Source: Branchipolynoe longqiensis
Taxonomy: Eukaryota; Annelida; Polychaeta; Phyllodocida; Polynoidae
DNA length: 64,000 nt
Reading direction: 5' to 3'
Assembly (NCBI GenBank): GCA_030323885.1
Contig: CM059197.1
Location: 36,740,556-36,804,555, forward strand
A program made the translations under genes and the position numbers. The notes beneath the pieces were generated by a model, which saw nothing but the letters and a program-made list of their open reading frames with translations, was not told where the DNA came from and ran no database searches. Of this stretch, positions 1 through 10,900 are shown piece by piece; position 1 is the first letter of the stretch; each line of letters starts with the position of its first letter.

Positions 1-1342
1 TGTGTCTGTGTCTGTGTCTCTGTGTGTGTCTCTGTGGGTCTGTGTCTGTGTCTGTTTGTGTCTCTGTGTGTATGCAACAGAGACACAACGACACAGACAC
101 ACACACACAGACACACACATAGACACAGATACACACATACAGACACAGAGACACACACAGACACACACAGATACACACACACCACAACACACACAGAGAC
201 ACACACAGACACAGAGATACACAGACCGAGGCACACTGATACACACACAGAGACACACACACAGCAACAGAGACACAAAGACACAGAGACACACACACAC
301 AGACAAAGAGACACACACAGAGACACATTGACACACACAGACACAGATACACACACAGAGACACACACAGAGACAGACACAACAGAGACACACACACAGA
401 CACATGCAGAGACACACACACACACAGACACACACAGAGACAAAGAGACACACACAGAGACACACACAGACACAACACAGAGAGACACACAGAGACACAC
501 ACAGAGACACACACAGACACAGAGACATATACAGAGACACACACAGACACAGAGACACGACACACAGACACACACACAGAGACACAGATACACACACCGA
601 GACACACTGATACACACACACAGCAACAGAGACACAAAGACACAGAGTCACACACACAGACAAACACAGAGACAAAGAGACACACACACAGACACATTGA
701 CACACACAGACACAGATACACACACAGAGACACACACAGAGACAGAGACACAACACAGAGACACCCACACAGACACACACACAGACACATGCAGAGACAC
801 ACACACACAGACACACACAGAGACAAAGAGACACACACACAGACACACACACAGAGACACACACAGAGACACACACACACACACAGACACATACAACCTG
901 GTATTCCGGTGGGGCAGCACTATAAAGCCGCCATCAGTGCCTACTGTCGCCAGTCGGCATTCATCCACAGAGACACACCGACACAGATACACAAAGACAG
1001 AGACACGACACAGAGACACACACAGAGATACACACACCGAGACACACACACAGCAACAGAGACACAGAGACACACACAGAGACAAAGAGACACAGACAGA
1101 GACACATTGACACAGATACACACACAGACACACACACATACAGAGACACACACACACAGATACACACAGAGACAAAGAGACACACACACAGACACAGAGA
1201 CACACACAGAGACACAACACACAGACCCACACACAGACACAGAGACACATACAGAGACACACACAGAGACACACACACATAGAGACACAGAGACACACAC
1301 AGAGACACACACACAGACACACACATAGACACAGAGACCCAC
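1..1342. repeat. CACAGA/CACAGACA-type simple-sequence array
   Basis: The stretch is made almost wholly of CA, CAGA and CACAGAGA words. It has a loose higher-order period of about 370 bp: a block containing ACACCGAGACACACTGAT followed by CAGCAACAGAGACAC recurs near 225, 595 and, in part, 1030. All open frames here (runs of THTDTH or CVCVCV) are translations of the repeat and not genes. It runs off the window start. Confidence 0.95.
893..962 (+). repeat. SINE-1 internal fragment trapped in the CACAGA array
   Basis: About 70 bases (CTGGTATTCCGGTGGGGCAG onward to AGTCGGCATTCATCC) match the central-to-3' body of SINE-1, the part that reads CCAGTGGGGCAGCACTATAA in the full copies. Array sequence lies on both sides, so a SINE piece was captured or the array expanded around it. 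Confidence 0.75.
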
Positions 1343-1351
1343 ATACAGCTC

Positions 1352-1437
1352 AAGGTCCCTAAACCGACCACCTCCCTAAATGGACCATTTAAAGTTGGTC
1401 CCATGGTTAGTCCATTTAGTGAGGCTTTACTGTACAA
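1352..1437 (-). mobile_element. MITE-1 (TA-flanked, CAGTAAAACCTCTC TIR), truncated copy
   Basis: Matches the right-hand part of the MITE-1 copy at 58563-58758 (CTAAACCGACCACCTCCC to GAGGCTTTACTGTA). Its left half is replaced by the CACAGA array, so the array border lies inside the element. Confidence 0.8.
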
Positions 1438-2640
1438 TTATCTCTTTCAGGTTTTCTTAATTGTGTAGGGCCTGCATGCGCGGCCATTTTATTATTTACT
1501 ATCGAAGTATATTCTAGTGTGTTTCGGCTGAGTCGAGTAACACATGTGTAATACTCAGGCAGATGAAATCTGTCGCTGCTTCAAAGTGGGTGTAACATTT
1601 TGATCATGCCTTCGTGTTTATCTTGTCAAGTAAGTCCTAGGAAAAACACCCCAATATTTCCATTAAATTGATAACAGAAATATTTATTTTGCTGCCTTGA
1701 TTACTAAGCAAAATTGTGCATCTTAATGCTTCGTTGTACATGTGATGTTTGTTCTCGCTATGCGAACTTCAAAACCAAAAGAAAGGACATGAACACCAGA
1801 GTGTTGGTTCAGATCTTTAATTCCCACACCGAGAGGTCACGCACTGATCTGACCCCGAGGCATGCTCTGCTCTTGGGTGGTTTATAACCTTAGGACAGTT
1901 ACCGGCTTCAGAACTGCACCATTTAGGGAATCGGCCCCGATAAATCGGCCCGTTCCTCGGATGAAGAGTAAACTTCAGAGGGGATGGTTGTAGAAGTGGG
2001 GAGTTTCGTTACAACAATTTAACGAGTCATTGAGGCGCATCCAGATCACTCTGGCCCGGCGGTAGCAGTGCACTCGTGTCCAGCAGCAGGTGGTTCAGGA
2101 GGAAGGGATGGGGAAAAGGTGGGTTCTGCAGCAAAAAGAAAGCGAAACAGTGAAAAATGAAAAGGTCCCCACCGAAGCAAACAACTCCCTTTATCAGGGG
2201 GAGGAGTAAGTCCAGGAGAGAAAAAAACAAAAGGTATTATAGAGGAAAGAGAAATGAGGAGAGTTGAAGTCAAAGGGCTGTGTCTACTTGCCCTGAGGTG
2301 ACCAGTCAGCGAGCCAGAGACATGGACGGAGTAAGAGGTAGAAAGTGAAATGCTGGCCGGCTCCCCTTTCTGGAACTCCTTTCAGACATAATCAAGGAGG
2401 AGCGGGGTGCAGTGGAGAGGCGATAGAAGAGGTGTGGACGAAGTGCGGTCCGGACAGCAAGTGGGGCCCCTCTGAGGCATGTATATACCCTATCTTAGGG
2501 GGCAGATTGGTCATCTGACCAGAAGTGGTGGAACGGTAGTTCTCCATAATAAATAGGTAACCACTCCCCTATGCTAACGCTTCCTGCCGTGCCCGAGGTC
2601 ATGTGGTAGGGGAGCAGTCCAGCCTAGTGGCATATCTGGT
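1438..2640. other. No gene recognised
   Basis: Unique-looking sequence with short open frames of no recognisable family, including a proline- and phenylalanine-rich frame near 2046-2273 on the minus strand. A purine-rich stretch lies around 2100-2330. I see no splice-bounded coding sequence. Confidence 0.5.
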
Positions 2641-2770
2641 CTCTCAAAACATTCTTTCTTTTTTGGGGGTAAATATGTTTATTCTGTTGAATAAGTCTTT
2701 TGTCAGTGCCAAAGCACTGGTCTTCCAGCCATTTTTCAATTCAGGGTTATTTACACAAAAGGTATATACA
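2641..2770. repeat. Interspersed repeat with GCACTGGTCTTCC core
   Basis: The segment TTTATTCTGTTGAATAA followed by CAAAGCACTGGTCTTCCAGCC recurs near 21407-21480 and 54918-54990 with the same order of motifs. This defines a small dispersed family of unknown class. The plus-strand open frame over it is incidental. Confidence 0.6.
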
Positions 2771-2835
2771 ATAACTGTTGAATACACAATTTGCAGTATG
2801 TAACACAATGAAATTCTGTAACCCAAAAGTTCCAT

Positions 2836-4784
2836 AGCAATATGGTAACAGTAGTGTCATATAACTATATCAATATTAGTCAGATCAATGTGAGTATTTA
2901 CATAGTATTTAGAATGTAAGCAGAAGTTATCTTCTGTATTCAGTTGGTAAAGTTGTAGTAAGTTTTAATGTTCAGTTGCAGCTAGGCAAGCGGTATATAA
3001 ATGTCAGTTTGTTAGAAATATTCTAGTGTCACTCTAGTGTAGTTAGTTATGTGAATTAATGAATTATCTTGTTGGGGTGGGGTTGTTAATAATACACTGG
3101 ACCAGCTGTGACCAGTGAAGCAGTGGGACCAATCACAGTGCATTTAGGTATTAAATTTTACATTTATATTTGGACTGTCTCTGTCATTGTATATGGTTGA
3201 CTGGAAATAACAGATACAGATCGAATTTCAAAATGCCCTACCATAAACTGTAATAAATCAAATAAATTGTTGACTGGGGATATTGCTCTCTGGCGATAAT
3301 GTCACTAGGAGGGGGGGGGGGGATAGAGCTACTGGTCAAGGTAGGCGTCATTTTATTTTGTTGATATTATATATATATTTAGAGAGAGGGGGAGAGAGAC
3401 AGAGAGAGACAAAGAAAGAGAGACAGATACAAAAATCAGCTGAACAACTTACCTTTATCATTACTCCCTACAGTTGACCTTTCTAGATCTGTCATCGGCG
3501 TACCGGAAGTTGGTGTTAAGCTGAAGTAAATAAATAGATCTCTGTAGAAATCAATAAATCCAAAAAAAACAATGTTCAGTGGATGTATACAATTCCATTC
3601 AGAGGTATATTACAATTAAGTGGCAATTAAAACTACCACCCCTTACTGTTAGTGTTAGTGACGTCACTGATTACGATGCTGTAGCCAGTAGCCAATGAGG
3701 AAGGCAAACTATATCTGATATGGTAGGATGGCACTTAGGCCAAATAGACCAAAAATATTGGTTATCGTCCCCGCCCGTGCCTGAAAAATAACCCGCCCCT
3801 GATTTTGTTTGTTTAACTGTTAAAAATCCCTCAGGCTAGCATCAATTCATCTTTTGTATACATTTTTAAGTCATGGGTTTGACTCGCTGAGGGTTCAAAC
3901 CCAGGAGTTTGAATCCCATGACCTACCAGAATGTGAGGTGGATGCTCAACTCATTCTGCCATCGTGTCTGCTTACATAACAATTTTTTTGTATAAATAAA
4001 GATAAAAACCGCCCGCCCAACACAAATTTTTATTTCAAAAGGACGATCACCAATTGGGGGGGGGGGGGGGGGGGGCTTACGTTGAAGTCACATAATTCGA
4101 AGAAACAACAAAAATGATTTGGTTCTACATATCCAACTTAGCTACTGGTGTATTTATTAAATATGTATCGCTGCGTGGAAAGAACATTAAGTCAAGTTAA
4201 TATAGTCTGTCATACAAGCCTAGGATGTCCAGTATTTCGGTGAGCAACCAACATTATTTTGCATGTTTTCACTTCAAATATCTTGAAATTTAGCCATGTA
4301 TATGCATATATTAAGTTGGGAGTAACTTGATATATATTTGATGCATTACGAAATATACAAGTATAAATTATACTATGTTATTATTATTCCTCCTTATGCG
4401 CTTTGGAGTCCCCCCCCCCCCCGCCCCCTTTAGAGGGGCGTTAATGTACGCGGGTGGTCCCACACAGGAGGAATTTGTGCATATATATGGATAGTGATAA
4501 GTCCCTTATCGCATGTAATAACCTCTGTAGTGCTTTGCACCCCCCCCCCCCCTGGGGAATTACCCAGCATGCTCCACTCATTTGCCCCCTGCGCGGGGCG
4601 TCAGACTCCACTCGCTCGGATTGTTTTATTTATAAATAATTGAGCTACTCCGAACTCAGATAAAGTAGATTATTTATAATGATCAACGTAATATATTTAT
4701 TTTTTTAATATGGCACAAACTCAAAAACATCGGATTATACAACTGTAATATGATTTGATGGCAATTCAACAATTAAAGTGCACA
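2836..4784. other. Non-coding stretch with repeat scraps and homopolymer G/C tracts
   Basis: No gene seen. It contains G tracts at 3309-3321 and 4058-4076, C tracts near 4411 and 4541, a (GA)-rich patch at 3379-3430, a minus-strand SINE-1 head fragment at about 3868-3960 with the box-B-like GGTTCAAACCC, and decayed pieces of the TTAA-MITE family at about 4200-4380 and 4700-4760. Confidence 0.55.
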
Positions 4785-5402
4785 GGTGTACCCTGCTTAG
4801 CGCCCCCCCTGTTTAGCGCTGCTTCACTATAGCGCTCTTTTATAGTAAATAAGTAAATACAGGGATACCCTGCTTAGCACCCCCCTGTTTAGTGCTGCTT
4901 CACTATAGCGCTCTTTTATAGTAAATAAGTAAATACAGGAATACCCTGCTTAGTGCTACCCTGTTTAGCGCTTCTTAACTATACGGCTCTTTTATAGTAA
5001 ATTAGTAAATACAGGTATAGCCTGCTTAGCGCCCCCCCCCCCCCCCGTTTAGTTATGCCTCACTATAGCGCTCTTTTATAGTAAATAAGTAAATACAGGA
5101 ATACCCTGCTTAGTGCTACCCTGTTTAGCGCTTCTACTATACGGCTCTTTTATAGTAAATTAGTAAATATGGGTATACCCTGCTTAGTGCTCCGCTATAG
5201 CGCTCTTTTATAGTAAATAAGTAAATACGGGTATACCCTGATTAGCATGCCCCTATTTAGCGCTGCTCCAATGTATCGCTCCTTTATAGTAAATAAGTAA
5301 ATACAGGTATACCTTTTATCTAAGGTATACCCTGCTTAGCGCTCCCCTATTTAGCGCTGCTTCGCTATAGCGCTCTATATAATAAATAAGTAAATACACG
5401 TA
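4785..5402 (+). repeat. ~77-bp minisatellite, about eight units
   Basis: Units run GGTATACCCTGCTTAGCGC, a short C tract, TGTTTAGCGCTGCTTCACTA, TAGCGCTCTTTTATAGTAAA, TAAGTAAATACA. The CCCTGCTTAG word recurs near 4791, 4868, 4943, 5020, 5105, 5179 and 5332, with a diverged unit at 5234. Units differ by point changes and C-tract length. One unit near 5308 is interrupted by TTTTATCTAAGGTATACC. No spacer pattern of CRISPR type is present. Confidence 0.9.
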
Positions 5403-6159
5403 TAACCAGAGCAATACTTGGGAATCAAACCTGGGATATTTCCACTGCTCTCACACATGACACAGAGGGGATGTCTAACTATAACACAATTAACCAGTGA
5501 GGCTGATTTGCCGACTCATCCATTTTATTCACAATTCCTTCACATGATTGGTTGTTGGAGCTTTTACGTCCTGGAAACATCTAAGGGCATATCAGGACAG
5601 GTACCGACTCCTGGGTAGGTTGAGGAGTGCATCAGACAGCCTAGATGTTCTAATCTTTAGGATGCTATCCCCTGGTTCGAATCCCAATGACAATGTAGGC
5701 ACAATGTCCCAATTTGACAAAAACACCCTCTTTTGAGTTCTACCGAGCCATCACCAGTCAAAATGCCATCATTTGCCATGACTCCTCACATTCCCATTCA
5801 TTCACTAGTGTATTCATAATTAAAATGAGTTACGTAAATAACTGTCAACATCTATGTCCAGATCAGTGGCTCAGCGCTGACAAATATTATTCTGAAGAAA
5901 AGAGAATTTACCTAAAAACAAAACATTCTGACAAAAATAAAATATTTACCTAAACAAAAGATATACTAAAATGAATCTTTGACTGCAAACATCCGAACTA
6001 TGGCTGATACCCTATACTTGACTTTTGCCAGAATGCATCGAATATGCCCCTTTAAATGACTATTCCTTGTTAATACAGTACATTATTTACTACATTAATA
6101 GTGCCTTGTCAGTTGCATGCTAATTAGATCCAATTGGTTAGATAAATCCATCCATGATC
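5403..6159. other. Non-coding; SINE-1 scrap and 3' flank of the zinc-finger exon
   Basis: About 5541-5620 is a minus-strand SINE-1 tail fragment (TTTTACGTCCTGGAAACATC). The remainder is AT-rich sequence that probably contains the 3' UTR of the minus-strand zinc-finger exon. I found no clean AATAAA close to its stop. Confidence 0.5.
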
Positions 6160-7962
6160 TTATTCCAGTTTTAACTTGTTATGTGACTTTTTCATATGTG
6201 TATAGAGACTGCCGGACTGTGTGAACCGTTTCCCGCACTCAACACATATATAAGGCCGCTCCCCTGAATGGGTAATCATGTGTCTCTTTAGAGTACCCAC
6301 CTGATTGAAAGTTGCATGACATTGAGAACACTGGAATGGGTTCTCGCCACTATGGATCAGCATGTGCCGCTTGAGGCTACCAAGTTGACTAAATGCCTTT
6401 GAGCAGTCGGGACATGGATGGGGCTTTACTCTGGAATGCTTCAATATGTGAACCTTCATGCTACAAGCGGAAGCAAATTTCATACCACATTCGGAACATT
6501 CAAATGGCTTTTCTCCAGTGTGGGTCCTCATGTGGAGGGCCAACCGGTGTTTATTTGGAAATGCTTTTTTGCACTGGGAACACGTATGAGGCTTTTCACC
6601 AGTGTGAGTCTTCATGTGTCTTATTAAGCTCGCTTTTACAGTAAATCTCAAACCACACTCAGAACATTTACACTGTTTTTCACCAGTGTGAGTTTTCATG
6701 TGGTATTTTAATTGATATAACTGAATAAACCGCTTTCCACATTCTGAACAAACATGTGGTTTCTGCCCTCGATGGTTGAACATATGGTACTCTAATTGCT
6801 TAGCTAGAATAAATCCTTTTCCGCATACAGTACAAAGAAAAGCCTTTTCACCTGTATGCGTTTTAACATGGTTTTTAAGAACAACTCCTGAAGCGAATCC
6901 TTTACTGCAAATATCACATATATGGTGCTTTTTATCAGAATGTGTCTCCATGTGTTGCTTTAAATGATCAGACTTTTTAAATCCTTTATCACATTTATTA
7001 CAGCGAAATGGTCTTTCACCAGTATGATTCATCTTATGAGCTATTAAACCTGATTTTTGATTAAATCCCTTATTGCACTCAGAACACACAAACGGTAGCT
7101 CTCCTGTGTGAATTCTCATATGTATCTTAAGGTTTGCTGATTGAGAAAATTCTTTATTGCAAACAGAACATATATTAGAAGAAGCTGGCTTGGTATGGAT
7201 CTTTATGTGTGTTTCGAGGGTAACCTTGGAGCTTAATAGCTTACCACAATATGAACAGAGGTGGGACTTTTGACAGGATGCTATATGTTGTGCCAGACTG
7301 TGTGATGTATGTAACACAGCCTTGCACTCAGAACAAACATACTTGTTTTCTCTGTTATAGGTTGACATGCGAGTGTTGACTTTACGCACAGTAGTAAATT
7401 TCTTCTCACATTTTGAGCCAATGTGTGTTTTTTCACCTTTATGCATAACGATGTGTTCTTTCTGCTTTTTCCCAGTAGCAAACACCCTGCCACAAATAGG
7501 ACACACTAGTGAATTTCCAAATCTTCCCTTGTGCATCTTCATATGATCCATGAGAAAATGTTCCTTCTTAACAAAATGCTCATTACAGTACAAACATTTG
7601 TACGGCTTCCCACCATCATGGGTTTTCAAGTGATCGATCAAAGTTGACGACTGACTGAATCCATTTCCACAATCACAACACACATATGGTGTTACTTCAC
7701 TATGGCACCTCATATGAAGCTTTAAGACATCAAACCTGTTGAGTACTGTATGACATTCTGAACACACATGTAGTTTTCTTTTCCCATGTGTCTGCATATG
7801 TATCTCCAGTGATGACATTTGATTAAATGCCTTTCTACAGTCGGTACACTCAAATATTGTATCACTTGTGTGAGGTGCCACGTCTTTCTTTGGTAAACTT
7901 GCTGAGTCACTCTCGGTGTAGTTACAAATGGGTTGATTCGTGTTGATTTCATCACTTTCAGT
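6160..7962 (-). CDS. Zinc-finger cassette A: terminal exon with ~19 C2H2 fingers
   Basis: 600 codons open from a TTTATTTCAG acceptor (exon starts at 7962, phase 0) to TAA at 6160-6162. After about 45 residues of polar sequence come about 20 finger units spaced by TGEKP-type linkers (for example FRCNKCDKGFKKSDHLKQH, FECSECGMKFASACSMKVH). About 19 keep C2H2 or C2HC ligands. The sixth unit (GSKCEKKFTTVRK region) has lost its second cysteine and its histidines. Known finger proteins of this type bind DNA in the nucleus; the target cannot be told from sequence. The ATG at 7987-7989 sits upstream of the acceptor in intron sequence and is not the start. Its upstream partner is the 79-nt exon at 10439-10517. 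The finger series is homologous to cassette B at 11.7-13.4 kb. Confidence 0.92.
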   Translation of the reverse strand, partial: TESDEINTNQPICNYTESDSASLPKKDVAPHTSDTIFECTDCRKAFNQMSSLEIHMQTHGKRKLHVCSECHTVLNRFDVLKLHMRCHSEVTPYVCCDCGNGFSQSSTLIDHLKTHDGGKPYKCLYCNEHFVKKEHFLMDHMKMHKGRFGNSLVCPICGRVFATGKKQKEHIVMHKGEKTHIGSKCEKKFTTVRKVNTRMSTYNRENKYVCSECKAVLHTSHSLAQHIASCQKSHLCSYCGKLLSSKVTLETHIKIHTKPASSNICSVCNKEFSQSANLKIHMRIHTGELPFVCSECNKGFNQKSGLIAHKMNHTGERPFRCNKCDKGFKKSDHLKQHMETHSDKKHHICDICSKGFASGVVLKNHVKTHTGEKAFLCTVCGKGFILAKQLEYHMFNHRGQKPHVCSECGKRFIQLYQLKYHMKTHTGEKQCKCSECGLRFTVKASLIRHMKTHTGEKPHTCSQCKKAFPNKHRLALHMRTHTGEKPFECSECGMKFASACSMKVHILKHSRVKPHPCPDCSKAFSQLGSLKRHMLIHSGENPFQCSQCHATFNQVGTLKRHMITHSGERPYICVECGKRFTQSGSLYTHMKKSHNKLKLE

Positions 7963-10900
7963 CTGAAATAAACCAGATACAAACCTCATGAGCTACACAG
8001 TCTAAACTAGCTTTTATCTTATCTTGGCATAAGATGTGAAGAAACTGTATTTTCATATCTGCATAGTAGCCTAATGTAACAAGAGAATTCTGATATAATG
8101 GACCATTTGTATCTTAGTATTCCATATTGAACATTGTCAGATGATGCACACATTGCGAGATCAAATAAAAGCAATTCTAACCCACCATCAATTCATCATT
8201 CTATATTATTCTTCTCTCAAATTATTAAAGAGGACACTTGAATTTAAATCAAATATATCCAGATTACCTCTAACTGTTATTGGAAGAAATTTATTAAAAT
8301 AAATCTTTTACTTTTTTGTGTTGACTTAAAAATCTAACCACCTGATTTTAATATGCATTTTTTACATGAATATACACTTAATCTTTTTTAGTAGATCGTG
8401 AGATTCGAACCCACGGGTTCAAACTATGGTGGAGTCAAATCAATGGCTTAAACATTGATGCTCATCGCTTCCTAGCCAGGCGTTTGGCATTATCAGGATA
8501 GAGCAAGAACTGGTTGTCTCAGTGTCAGGATAAGGTGACTGAGTGGGATATCAGGTCATGGTGTTGGTGGCCTGGTCTCCCAATGGGGCACACTATAAAT
8601 TTGCCATGAGTGTGCACCGTCACAAGTGGGTACCCATCTTGATATGACCTTAGATGTTGCAAACTCCAACAGCCAACCAATCAAAACTTCATCTTAAACA
8701 AAAGATTTAAATTCCAGAATTATTAACTTCATTCCATTTAACGTAACTAAGAATAGTCATAGGATACCAGAAATGCTGGTCCTGGACAAATCAATCCCCA
8801 CTTGCTGGGTTGGAGCTCAAATAGCCCATTCTGTAACGTCTTAGAAGGAAGGGCTGGGTGGAATTGCCGAGGTTACATAAGCTTCAAATTGACTATTATT
8901 GAAAGTAGGCTGTGTGATATTTTCCTTCGGGACCTCTATTCCAGTGAATTGTTTCTTCATAACCCTCCTCTAGAATTAGTGATCCATAATAAAGTAGGAA
9001 CAGCTTAGAAGAGTCGTTAGGGCTGAATGATCATAATATTTATAGTCACAAGTGTCTCTCAGTTATAACTGGAACCTCATTAACTCACAATGTGTAGGTT
9101 TAAAATATACAAACAATGAAGTCATAATCAATCATGATAATTATGAATAAGTAAAGTTATGTTGATCTTGATGTGTACTGCCCCATCAAGTTAAAAACAA
9201 ATAATTGCAAAAGATTTATATATCAGCCCCAGCGGGAGCTAGAAATACAGGACCAAGCAAGAAAACATGAATAAAGAACCACTACTGTCTTAATTTTTAC
9301 ACCGTGTCGACGAGGGATGACAGAAATTCATCAGTCCGAATCCCATTCTTATATAACCTTAGATATCACCAGCACATAACACCCAAACAAACAGAAAAGC
9401 AAGGAGTGATTGTGGGGAGAGAAAAGGGGAATTGGTGGCATGGGTGATTATCCAGTCACAACAAGGATAGTGGAATGCTCTCCAGGATCGTCTGTACTGA
9501 CTGATCAGCGGAATGGAGCTAAGTTAGTGCTAGGAGAGTAGTGGATGAAATGTGACTTCCGGGAATTTTCCGCGATTCCCTGACAATGCCAAGCCTATGG
9601 GAGCCATGCCAGCATGTCGTCTACATGCTCACTTGCGACCTGTATATTGTCCACAACATAGACTATATTCTCCATAGTGCTGTGTGTGCCGTGGTGCCAA
9701 AGGAACTGCACCTGTGGTGTTATCTGTGGCGGAGTGGTTAGAGTGAGTTTTTTTTCTAGGTCAGCATCCTAATCTGAAACCAGACAGGATGGCCGAATGA
9801 GTTAGAGCGTCTGTCTCCCGTGTTGGTAGACCGTGGAATCGTGGGTTTGAGCCCTGGTCGAGTCAAACCAATGACTTAAAGATTTATACTTGTCGCTTCC
9901 TGGGCAGGGGCTCGGCATTACTAGGATAGGGCAAGGACTGGTTGGCTCAGTGTCAGGATAATGTGACTGAATGGGATATCAGGTCATGGTGCTGGTGGCC
10001 TGGTCTCCCAGTGGGGCAGCACTATAAAGTCACCATGAGTGCACAGTCACAAGTTAGTACCCGTCCTGATATGACTTTAGATGTTGCTAGGACATAAAAC
10101 AACAAACAAACAATCCTAATCTGAAGGTCAGTTGTTCGACTCCCCATGCCATCACCTATGCCAATTTGGATTTCCACCGCTATACATAACCTACAGCGTC
10201 ATTAAAGGACAGTTGCTCTCATACAATGTGTATGTGGTGTGGGAGGATAAAAATCCCTTGTGTCGGTAAAAGTGTAAGCTGAGGCTTTCTATCAACTAAC
10301 TGTTTAATGGTGAAAACAAGTCTATTCAGACTTATCCATGATAGGCAGTATAAATCTTCAAGAAAAAAACCCCAAAATCGGCAACTTCTACTTTTACAAT
10401 TCCAACTATTTCACAACTTTTTGAAAGCAGGTACTTACGTTAGAGTGGCCTTCAGGAGCCGTCTTCTGAAACTCATTGTTGGATGTGGGAGAAGGGTCCG
10501 GACCCCTATCCAGATGGCTGGAAGTGTCATTAAAAGTCTAGATTATCAACTTTTTTGTCCATAATTTTAAGCGCTTATGGCCTGGTATCGGGGCTTGAGT
10601 TGTCCGGGTCTCTGAATAGTGGATACACTGAAGTGAAGACAAGGTCGATACACATTCCACAATGTGTATCGACTAATAATTCTTTCTTACACTTATATTA
10701 GGATAAGAAAGCATTAGTTTCAAACCGTGAATTTGAACAGTAAATACAATATAATGTGCAACGGCCCACAACAATGGTCAACAATTATACGTATGGAAGG
10801 GGTCGGGGGGGGGGGGTGGAATGCAATATCGCCATTAATGGATGGGGGAAATCATCAGGCTTTGCAACGAATACTAGAGAAAATTCCCTATCAATAGAAT

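Noticed and set aside
22..1437. Long open frames on both strands (up to 362 codons)
   Set aside because: Pure translation of CA/CAGA simple repeats, with period-driven residues and no start context or splice signals.
4785..5402. CRISPR-like array
   Set aside because: The whole unit repeats without unique spacers, and the genome is eukaryotic.
6393..6644. Plus-strand frames opposite the finger exon
   Set aside because: Antisense shadows of the repeated finger codons.
9779..9870. tRNA gene with A and B boxes (also at 33924, 60295 and other SINE heads)
   Set aside because: The heads are part of ~330-bp repeated units with target duplications and do not fold as complete tRNAs, so they are SINE promoters.
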